This document shows positions 54,960-64,000 of a stretch of DNA of 64,000 nucleotides, one piece after another. A program made the position numbers and the translations under genes. The DNA comes from Ceratobasidium sp. AG-K. Lineage: Eukaryota > Basidiomycota > Agaricomycetes > Cantharellales > Ceratobasidiaceae. How positions within the stretch are numbered: the stretch's first letter is position 1; every line of letters begins with the position of its first letter. The stretch covers positions 620,001-684,000 of the forward strand of contig JAWNGF010000006.1 in NCBI GenBank assembly GCA_037039685.1, written 5' to 3'. The notes beneath the pieces are model-generated. The model had not been told where the DNA came from, did no database searches, and saw only the letters and a list, made by a program, of their open reading frames with translations.

Positions 54960-57171
54960 CGCACGCCTCCATCAAAGACACAATCAGGCAAGCCAAAACT
55001 ATACACAAGTCCATAAACCTCTTGGCAGTTGCTTGGGGATTGGAACATACCTCTGAAGACGGCGAACAACAATGTTATGCGTCTCCTCGTGGTACTGGAA
55101 CCATCGCTTAGCTTGCGTTACAAACTCGGTGGTTGGATAGGACATATCCACCAGTCCCGGTCCATAGATACCCGACGAATTCCATCCGCTCAGTCGGTAC
55201 GGCGGTGAAACCATCTTACACGCTTAAGCACATACCTGTCCAACCCGAAACCTTCAAGCCGATGTAAAAGGTTGATGTGTATACTTCACTGACACCATGA
55301 ACGTCTTCCATATCACCTTCCTTGCGCTTAGCTATCGCAAGCGAGACATCGCCATGTGCAACCCCTCGAGCCTCGCCGTCGTTTACGCAATAGTACTTTT
55401 GATGAAACCCTGTCATAAAAGGATGAGCAATCTCAAACTGATTCAACAGCTCCAGCTTCGTCGCAAGCTGTCGTAACCTGGACTCAACCAGGCCAGACCT
55501 GAACAGCTTTAGCTCTTGATAATAAACAATGAGCTCGAGCTACGTACCATCTCAGTTGGTCACGCAGGGACTGTGACGAGGCGATAGCCTGGACATAATA
55601 GTGTTACCTTTGGAAGAAGTTGTGCTTCGCAAAAAGCTCGGACCACTGGGCGCGTCTTAACACTACCATCTCTTAAATCTGAGACCCTAGTAGAATATCG
55701 TCGACATTCGTAGCAATTAGAAAGGTCGCACTATAACGTTGCACTCACCTCGTAGGAACTCCTCTTTCATCACATACAGTGTTGATCGAGTAACTTTGTG
55801 AGAGGAACATAGAGAAGGATACGCAGGAGTAAATGATGGGCATGAGATGTCCGCGATCGATAGGGTAGAGCTGAATATTGATTATTTGGAGATATAGGAG
55901 ATATAATCAAAACAAGTGTCCAACGAGAACGACTTACCCTCGGATCCCAAATCTTGAAATTTAATCGCTTTGCTTGATCAACGTCCTTGAAATCCCTCTC
56001 AATGGACAGCAGCAGGAGAGGCTGAGGCCAAGGCCTAGAGTGGTATTCGCGTGAGACTTCGTCTAGTATCCAAGAAGTTACTCGCCATTGCAGCATGATA
56101 ATAAAGAACCGGTGGATAATTGCAGCAACATTGAGATTGGGATATAGCTGACATACTCGCGCCACGGAGATGGCCCAGTCTACGCCTCCCAGGAAACCGT
56201 TCACGTTCCAATAGATCGCCCGTCCTGCGCCAAGCAATAAGCTGTAGAAATGATGGCACAGTCGCATGGCTCATGCTGTGCCCAGTGTCTAATGCACCTA
56301 AGCGAATCGCGAAAGACCGCCTGATTGGGAACTAGTCGGAGAATGTCATCGTTTACTCGTGGTCCTGCAGACAGACGCCGGATATGAGGGTCATCCACAG
56401 CCTATACACAGAGGGATTATACCTGCTAAGCTTCAAACAGTGCGCTCGTCGAGACCAGCAAGGATCCGGTCATCATCCAACTCGAGGTCTTCTGGGATAT
56501 CCGGTCTATTTAGGCTAGCGAATGTAAAGTGAATTGGTATGTCCCGTATTTTAGTTCTAATAACAGGGACGTAAGCGTCGGAAACCGCCTGCAGCCCAGC
56601 GCCAGTTAAATACGTGCAGTCCCCAAGTCCGCTAACACATACCACGACTTCAGATACGCCTTCCAACTCCGTTAGCATGCGATCAAATGTCTGGAAGAAG
56701 TCGGTATATGTAATGTGCTGGGGTACTACGAAAAGAATATCGATATTTGATCCTGATCCATGGACGCCCAGGCGATACGACCCGAACGTGAACATCTTTC
56801 CGCCTGCCACCTTGGACTCTTGTTCGGGAATGCCAAAGTTTAGCGACACGCGATGGACGAATACATTGAAAAGGTCGCTGATCATTCCCCAAACTTGTTC
56901 TCTGCAAGTTGAAAGAGATTGAGAGATCACCGATTGGGGTAGGGTCATGTATATCTATGGCAACAACCCACCTTCTATGGGAACTGTCATCTGATTCATA
57001 TGCACCCTGCGTCCTCAACTCCTTTATCAGTTCCTCTGTCGTAGTTTCTTCAAGCTTAGACGGGCCAGAAGTCGTAATGGGAGGGGTGACGCCAAGGTAT
57101 CTGGATAACGGCCTTAGAACGAGTCTTTCGAGGAAATAACCGAGCTAGACGCACCCCTTATTTGGATCCAT
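54960..57171 (-). CDS. Poly(A)-polymerase-like protein, copy C, catalytic residues lost
   Basis: It starts M-D-P-N-K at 57171, then YLGVTPPITTSGPSKLEE. The motif GGKMFTFGSYRLGVHGSGS is followed by NIDILFVVPQHITYTDFF: here the first catalytic Asp is Asn while the second is kept. The third is His (DIPIHFTFASLNR). Then come DLELDDDRILAGLDERTV, RVNDDILRLVPNQAVFRDSL, RAIYWNVNGFLGGVDWAISV and WPQPLLLLSIERDFKDVDQA, all characteristic of PAP. The RNA-binding domain part (HPFMTGFHQKYYCVNDGEAR) is open. A junction near 55680-55860 (YPADR to MPIITPAY) may be damaged (the TPAY segment reads in shifted frame near 55830). Predicted to be catalytically inactive. The 3' end is approximate. Confidence 0.72.
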
Positions 57172-58043
57172 TATCTTACTGCCTTTGATGCATAAAGACA
57201 CAGAAATGCTGGTTGATGTAGTGGCAATCCGAAGGGATGTCGTGGCTACCCGTCGGGACCGACAGCTAGGGTCGTCTGATGTCAGATATTGGCGGATCTG
57301 ATGTATCCCAATATTATCCGATACGTATCCAGCGCAATCAATGTCTTATCACACCCTACCAAGATTTGGCTAGCTCCGCCACCTCCCTGTGAGCGATAGT
57401 GGCGTGGGAAAGTGGCACACCGCTGAATGTTCCTCTGGCGGCTTTGCATGGAATAAATTTGATGCAAATTGTGCCAAACATTAGGCGGAAAGGGAGTATA
57501 TTGTCACGGTGTCGATGTCCCCGGAAGAGGTCACTCATATTAATGCAGCTGATGTGGGGTCACAATGGCCGACACCTGTACCAGATATTATTTGTGGCTT
57601 TCAAGGGGCTGTAGATAGTATCGCTTGGCGCGTATGTCATCTTAGCGAGATAATTTCAAAGCTATATCGTGTATGCGCAGTATATGCGCTGCACGATCAC
57701 TGCGTCGCTCGGTTCTGCTCTAGACCCGGACTACCATTGAATTTTTTGTACCAATTCCTGTTGATGTCCTGGTTTATCGCTTGGCTACCCACCATGATTA
57801 TGCTGATTCTCACTTGTGGTATTACCCCTACATTGTTTAGATTGAGGTTTCCCTAGCGATTGTACTAATGTGTCGCCATGCGTAGGATTATTTGCCATCC
57901 ATTGGCATTCCAACGCAGCAGAGGAGAGAAACCAACACCATCTATCTCAATGCGGTTCAGCAATGCACATGCAAATACCCTAAACGTCACAGAAAAAACG
58001 TTGCTAACTACTACATCAACGGCCTCCAAGCAACATCCCCGCT
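57172..58043. other. Intergenic, no gene seen
   Basis: The longest frames (57509-57856 plus) are hydrophobic by composition and resemble nothing I know. It is the upstream region of PAP-like copy C and the 3' flank of the methyltransferase. Confidence 0.35.
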
Positions 58044-59289
58044 TCAAAGGGCACCGCTCCTTTTTGTCGCATAAACAGTGTGCCACTTGAGCAGTGGACA
58101 CTTTTCTGGATACTTATATTCCTCAGCCATCGCTTCGATCAGCGACTCGGCGTTCTCCATAGTCAACCCGCTATCGCACAGTAAACCAACTCCGTCCCGC
58201 ACGCATGCAAGGTTATAATGGCGAATCAGCGGCACCATGCGGGGATCTATGTTAGACGAGCAAGGATAACCATCGTGCGGGTGAGGTGGGATCAACTTGA
58301 CTGTAGGATATATTTGCTCAAACCCCCTCGGATGCTTGGAACCTTTCCATAGCTCGGAATCGGGAGACAGCCACTGAGGGATTTTCGCACAAACGTCAGG
58401 GTCGGCACCCATGCTTGCAACCGCCGCGAGGACGAGGTCAAACGCCTCGCATCCTTTGGGATTAGTTTCTCGGGCAGGCTTTGAGCTATCTTTCGAGTCC
58501 CAAAGGCCTGGGCCGTATTCGCGTATGTGGATTAGGCCACCAGGCCGAAGTATACGGTGAACTTCAAGCAGGAGTGCTTGATAGTTCATCACCTGTGCAT
58601 GTTATGAGTTTTATATTTTAGTTCATTTGGGACCGACACGAACCATTTCCCGGCCGCCGTTGACAAACACAATATCCTGGGAGGTGTCCTCAGCCAACAG
58701 CCCTTGGGAGATATCATACACCTCAAAGGAAATATTTGACCGTGGTACGTGCGGAACAAGCGGTGCAACATCTACGCTTGTAAAACGGACACGTGGGAAC
58801 TCGGCCGCCATCTCTTGAGCCCTATACCGGGTCAAGGCGGCGATTATAAAACAATTTCAGCAATGACTTACCAGGAGCCACCTCTCGTTCCTATCTCTAA
58901 TACTCGGTGTTGGCGACCCGGACCGGGATCGGAGCTAAGTATTTCCCGTACTGGACCTATATAGTTATCGCCGAAAAGATACTTCTCCACAACATGACGT
59001 AGTATATCCCGCCTGGTGTTATCCAGGGGTAACCAGCGGAAGACGTTTTCGCTCGCGGGTTGTAACCGCCCATGATGTGTGACGAAGTATTCTAGTCAAA
59101 ACGTTGAGTGGGAAAGCGCAAGTTAGGGCCTTGGAGAGTACCTGACACGTCACCTGACTCGATTGTCGTTGTGGATATGGCAGACTCAGTCTCGGTTACG
59201 ATTTCGGATACTGATTCAGTTTGATACGTGGGTACTACATGATATATAAGGCTTCCTGTGTCGGGATCGCAAAAGGGCTGGACAGACAT
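58044..59289 (-). CDS. SAM-dependent methyltransferase (LaeA-like class)
   Basis: Exon 1 (59289 to about 59100) encodes MSVQPFCDPDTGSLIYHVVP and an S/T-rich stretch. Exon 2 contains DNTRRDILRHVVEKYLFGDN and motif I as VLEIGTRGGSW. Exon 3 has MAAEFPRVRFTSVDVAPLVP, with the acidic residue ending strand 2, and YDISQGLLAEDTSQDIVFVN. The last exon (58592-58044) has MNYQALLLEVHRILRPGGLI and HIREYGPGLW, the post-motif and motif III region, and ends CPLLKWHTVYATKRSGAL. The arrangement is that of fungal class I methyltransferases of the LaeA/UMTA type. The substrate is unknown. Three introns of about 50-65 nt are inferred; the exon 3 end near 58630 is less certain. Confidence 0.85.
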
Positions 59290-62029
59290 AGTGAAGGCGC
59301 CCAGTGTGTTGTGGAAAAAACGGAGCTAGCGGGGACGCAATTGCGATCAAATAATCAAGGGACGGTGGCCAACCGCCGGTTAGATCCGCCCTAGCTGAAT
59401 ACGGATCAAACAGGCCACAACTTGTTCCTTTGTTGCAATGGGCCATAAGCCTGCCCTCGCTAGATGTTAGAACTGTTCGCCGTTGATACTACCCGTTTGG
59501 TCCATCTGGTATCGGTTTTCCGTTTTGAACAACATTGTGACCGAGTTGCGAAGCGGGTGGTTGCATATATTACGGCATACCCCAACACCGAATTCCTTCG
59601 GGCCGGCACAACAAATCCCATGTCGCAACTAAACAGGCGTTCAGACCAGCCACTCACCGCAGGAGACGATTTGGACTGTAGGCGACCAAGTTTGCTGTAC
59701 ACAAATATTTCTTTACCTATTCCATAGTCCCACATGTGTGCAGCTGAGGCCTCCCCAACCCGGCTCCGAAATGCGCTCTCAACCTGGAAGTGGTCATCAG
59801 ATTTTATTATTGTATTCAAGCCACAGTTGTGTCAAGAGTCAGACATTCTGCAAATATACATATTCATTATCAGCTTCTCGCTCTCATCACACTCAACCCC
59901 CATCCAGCTCGAGTCTGGAGCTAATTGAACATATTGACGATCTATGTCGTTCATTAGTCCAAAGTCAATTATGAGACTTACCTAATCTTTTCCAGGCGCA
60001 ACGCGCCTTCCATAATGGCGGCTGGTGTAGAAGCCAATGTGTGTAAGTGCTGGTGAGATTCTAGTACAGGCTAATTGGAACCTCCAGTTGGTACTAGACC
60101 CACATTGAAGGGTCACCTAAGCGCATCAAGACAACAAACAGGTAGATCAAGCCTGACGCCCAAGTTTTGGATTATCCGAAATTCGGCTAAGGGAGTATCG
60201 CCTACCAGTTAATATCAGCCGGTGTTCGGGCGGGCGGACAACCGAACCGAGGAGCCGACTAGAGTCGCCAAGTGAAAATTCATGAGTGAACTACGACGCT
60301 CATGTACGCATTCCAAGGCAAAGCGACTAAGCCATGCAATATCAAGCGAGCCGGGGCCGATAGGAATGAGTCGGTGCGGACTGTCGAGTGGTAATATGCA
60401 CCGATTTGCAGGTCATATGCTTATCCAAGAATTCCAAGCGTCGCTGCTGACGTGCCGCTTGCTAGGAGTTGGTCTACTAGGTTCTAACCCCGCGCAATAG
60501 AAAAAAAACCTAGCATGAGAGTAGAGATGGCAGAGAACCGCCATGCCAAAAACGTCAAGAGCATAGTGGTCATCACATGCCCAAGTGTTGGTTCTCAATG
60601 GAGCGTCTTGTGTCTACAGGGAGAGGGCAAGCCACGTCTCAAGGGATGGGCATCGTCGTCAAGAGGAAGAATCAAGGCCACGTGGGTAGACTATAAACAC
60701 CGGGCGGCTGTTCACCTTGAGGTGAGTTGCATTTTTCCTGTAATTCAAACTCGATTTCGGGGAGCAATTCATCTTGATTCGTGAAACATGAGGAATTCCA
60801 AATATAAAAATGAATTACAAACGATGGCGAAACGTATTGATAATTAGCCATACATGCGTACAAATACTCACGCGCAATTACAAGCAGTGGGTCTGTGAGA
60901 ACAACGTTCCAAATCTCACTTTGCACTAGAGCAGCAGGAGAGATACGAGAGCATGGAGGTCGGTATTATGTGTACGTTTCACAGTTGCCAATCCTCCTTA
61001 CGGACCTTGTGCGATCATCTAATGGGCAGTTTACTAGGAAATACAATATTTGGATTGAATGATTGCCCTGGTGAAGTTTGGTCAGCTACAGACACATAAA
61101 TTGACCAGGACTCACTTAAACCTTCCTTCTTACACTTTTCTTATCCACACTGGCGTGGCTGTCCTCCACGTCTTGGGCGCTTAAGCTGAACCTGAGTCAT
61201 ATATCGGATCCTCCGTCGTTGGATACGGCCATTGTCCAGAGGGGATATTTTGGTGCTTGGTCATGACCGTTTGTATATGCTATATGTAGTTTGATTGGAC
61301 GGGGACTGGGGGCCGGAGGGTGGACGTAAATACGCGGTGTGGTGGTCGCAATTAAGCCATCTGATCGGAGGCGCGTATGAGCTAGAGCCCCAGTTTTGAA
61401 TTGGGAACCTTCTGTGACGCACTTAGATTGCTGAATAGTAGATCCTGTCTAGTAGCATATAGTAGGTGGCTAGCCTGACATTGAATTTCGAGAACAAGTT
61501 GGACGGGAGTGAAGGTAGGAAGCGGGTTGGGTTGGAGCGGGGGCACTCCGGTTGTCAAGCTTGGGTGACGCTATTACAGCAAACGTCAATTCGATAGTCG
61601 CGCCCCATTTTCGCGATGATCAAAATATGTCCGGGATGTCACAGGATATCAACGGAGTGCTTGTATCCGAGTTACACCGAGGTATCCTCTTTGGGAATGT
61701 AATAATTCCATATTCCAGCCACAATCATTCCTGCCTGATCTTGTGTGTTCGGCCTGAGAATGTATGCTACAAAGTGACCGCAGACTTAGGTTCAATGAAA
61801 CTAAAAGTGGATGATGCTGCGGGATAAGGCTATCGCAAGCATTCGATTGGCCAACCCTGAACGAGCACAAGAGAATGACTAGCATCTTGGCATGACACAC
61901 TCGGGAATGCATACGGTGCGCGATATGCACTCAGGAATGCCAAGTCTTACGTCTGAGCTTCTTCGTTATTGCATGCCTAAAGGCCTGCCTATGCATTTTT
62001 TTGCCCCATCCAAGTGAACTGTTGTTTCA
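59290..62029. other. Long gene-poor stretch
   Basis: No gene can be supported over 2.7 kb. A 91-codon plus-strand frame at 61552-61827 (NSIVAPHFRDDQNMSGMSQD and on) is mildly protein-like without recognisable family. No terminal inverted repeat matching the transposase to the right was seen. Confidence 0.4.
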
Positions 62030-63286
62030 TTGTCGACGAGCACATTCCAGATGTTCCCTTCATATAATCGTCGCTTTATTCCTAAAAATGTCAAGAAAAT
62101 GCTCCTCAGGATGTCTGCGTACCTGCCTGATGGTACACTGGCTCACATCTCCGGCATAAGCGTTCGGACCCTTCAGCGAATTCGTAAACTCTGGAAAACA
62201 ACTGGCGATGTCGTCAAGACGAATGCTCTTAGTGGTCGACGACGTGTTTTACACCCCATAGATATTGAGGCAAGCCATTCTTAGATTCCTCACAACTTTG
62301 GATGCTCATACGCTTTGTGCTTCATCGTCGTGCTTATCTACTAGTATATTCAAAGTTGCCTTGACCAGACTCCAGACCTGACAGGGAACGAATTACGCAC
62401 GCAGCTCCAAGAAGCTCGTGGAACTTTCGTTTCAGAATCCACTGTTCATCGAGCTCTCGTGCAGTCCAATTATAGTTGCAAACAGGTAGGTTGGTCAAAC
62501 TGTCTATGTGTTGACTAGTCTCAATTATTTGCACACCACTTAGTTGACCCGCGCTGCCCTTGAAGCGAGTGAGGAATTGAAAGCAGAGTATTTTGCGCTC
62601 ATTGGGAGTGGAGAATATCGCCCTAATCAACTTGTATGTGTTGACGAGACGCATTGCAATCGGATTACACCCCGGCGGCATCTGGGTAGATCGCCAATCG
62701 GTACTCGGGCCTGCCGACGTGATTATTTTGTTTGTGGCCGTAGGTATGGCCCAGTTCATGTTCACACATGACATAATCTGATCACATTCCTAATATAGCT
62801 ACACTCTGATTGCGGCAATGTCAATGGAAGGGATGAAGCACTTGGAAGTCATCCCGGGTGCTGCAAACGGAGTAATCTTCAATATTTTTATTGAAGTGCT
62901 GCTTGAGAATATGCGCCCTTGGCCAGAGCCAAACTCGGTCCTCATCATGGATAATGCCTCGATCCATAAGAAGGCCGAGCTGCGAGAGCTGGTGGAAGCC
63001 CGGTAAGTATCTCTTTATTGCCCCTGAGGCAAAAGTCGAGAGCTACATGCTGATGTTAGATAGTGGCTGTCGCTTGGTTTACCTCCCGCCATACTCACCC
63101 GAGTTGAACCCAATCGAAGAAGCGTTCTCGGCAATCAAGGCGCGGATTCGTCGAGATCGAGCTGCAGTACTTGCAGCGATGGATGAGTCAGATGCAATGG
63201 TTTGTGAGGTGCTGTGGGATATTGTGTTCTCGATAACCCCGGAGATGGCGACTAGTTGGTATCGACACAGTGGTTATATCTCATAG
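62030..63286 (+). mobile_element. Tc1/mariner-type transposase
   Basis: The N-terminal helix-turn-helix reads KKMLLRMSAYLPDGTLAHIS then GISVRTLQRIRKLWKTTGDV, followed by the TNALSGRRRVLHPIDIE linker. DDE_3 segments follow across introns: ELRTQLQEARGTFVSESTVH, QLVCVDETHCNRITPRRHLG (first Asp), YTLIAAMSMEGMKHLEVIPG, SVLIMDNASIHKKAELREL (second Asp) and CRLVYLPPYSPELNPIEEAF (Glu). The spacing between the second Asp and the Glu is 34 residues (D34E), typical of Tc1. Introns at about 62487-62544, 62743-62799 and 63003-63061 keep phase. Between 62270 and 62380 the frame is unclear (a TAG and a shift before FLTTLDAH), so it may be slightly broken. Terminal repeats were not located. Confidence 0.85.
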
Positions 63287-63429
63287 ATTCACAAACCAAT
63301 TTATATCGTTTTGGACAGCTGTAAACATTGAATACATTACAAAGTAGGATGATAACATCTAAAATTGGGAGTTCAGGTGGTTGACTTAGAGCATATTACT
63401 TCTGGTATACCTGTAAGATTTCTGGAATA

Positions 63430-63667
63430 CTCTACCAAAAGTCGAACTTCTCGTTCAGCTCGTGAGGTCTCGTGATGACAAGGACTATCTCGTCGGGCTC
63501 GTAATAGGTTACGAGCACTCACGACATCTTACGAGCCCAGATGAGCCTTTTTCTCGTTCGCCTCCCGAGTGGTTCCGAGTGATCACGAGCGGTCTAGAGC
63601 CGCCCGAGAGTGTCCCAGGCATCACGAGACTTCAGGAGCCAGACAAGAATCTCGAGGTTTGGTAGAG
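63430..63667. mobile_element. Mariner-type MITE, 238 bp
   Basis: The element is bounded by CTCTACCAAA and its reverse complement TTTGGTAGAG, each directly flanked by TA (63428-63429 and 63668-63669), the target duplication of Tc1/mariner elements. The inverted repeat extends imperfectly to about 24 bases (19 matches). The interior has no coding capacity and is packed with CTCGT/ACGAG words in both orientations. It lies 144 bp after the transposase stop. Confidence 0.85.
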
Positions 63668-64000
63668 TACTTCATGATCTCTTACGGAGTGACAGGAGCG
63701 AAGTAGATTTCGCTGACAAATGGTACTTATTTGGAAGTATAAACCCGGTCGTACTTCGTTGAGTGTTCTCGTTGCCGATTGCCGATTGCCGATTCCCAGT
63801 CAACAAATTGACCGACCTGGACCGATGGAAGTGTATGTGCACTATATGTGTACTAGGTTGTTGGTATATCACTCTTTTATGCATTGCATAAACTGCACTA
63901 AGTCCAGTTAACTAAATTTTAGCATTTCAAAACTATACATTCAGTGTGTTCAGTGTGTATATCCAAGGAATTCGATACAAACAAGCTCAAGCTCAAGTTC
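63668..64000. other. Right edge, no gene seen
   Basis: No coding chain. Contains a small tandem run (GCCGATT three times near 63774-63793) and nothing else notable. Confidence 0.4.

Noticed and set aside
57509..57856. 115-codon hydrophobic plus-strand frame
   Set aside because: It looks membrane-like only by composition; no homology, no conserved start, and lies in the promoter region of PAP-like copy C.

Overview
The window is a fungal nuclear segment, most likely from a basidiomycete close to Rhizoctonia (Agaricomycetes, Cantharellales). This rests on very short introns (mostly 48-75 nt, GT..AG with CTRAC/CTGAT branch sites), on gene families that are strongly expanded in that group (TPR-CHAT proteins, tyrosine-kinase-like kinases, Tnp2-type transposases), and on the absence of bacterial-style operons. 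Names and families come from reading motifs by eye; no search was run.

Layout. 1-11.4 kb: two minus-strand copies of a two-gene unit, [TPR-CHAT protease-like gene + Rossmann-like/basic-tail gene]. In the left copy the CHAT gene is intact and its partner is a relic; in the right copy the CHAT gene is gutted and the partner is intact. 12.6-16.1 kb: small unrecognised coding remnants and a degenerate Tnp2-type transposase. 17.9-21.6 kb: a Zn2Cys6 transcription factor followed by a SnoaL-like protein. 22.3-27.5 kb: three tandem copies of a MYND-finger gene, of which the middle one is nearly complete but carries a hexanucleotide minisatellite that breaks its frame. 28.2-31.1 kb: an 892-residue secreted histidine-rich protein. 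31.2-34.8 kb: a secreted S9-like alpha/beta hydrolase on the minus strand. 35.6-41.7 kb: a protein kinase gene. 42.4-42.8 kb: a Costars protein. 44.4-57.2 kb: an ENPP-type phosphodiesterase followed by three tandem poly(A)-polymerase-like genes, with a relic of the phosphodiesterase between the first two. 58.0-59.3 kb: a SAM-dependent methyltransferase. 62.0-63.7 kb: a Tc1/mariner transposase and a mariner-type MITE.

The outstanding feature is the 5' half of the kinase gene (35.9-40.0 kb). It is an array of 48 consecutive splice-acceptor/donor pairs in which the acceptor AG and the next GT donor are nearly always separated by exactly three bases. There are 43 three-base micro-exons, two of nine bases, two of eighteen, and one AG|GT junction with no exon. 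Every intervening segment (54-122 nt) looks like an intron with a donor, a branch site and usually an AG-free run to the acceptor. All units preserve frame, none is a stop codon, and the series joins in phase 0 to ordinary exons of a canonical kinase domain. If spliced as read, about 60 residues are encoded largely one codon per exon. I know of no described gene built this way.

A second theme is tandem duplication followed by decay: reciprocal loss in the CHAT/Rossmann pair, flanking broken MYND copies, and a poly(A)-polymerase array in which all three copies have lost catalytic aspartates.
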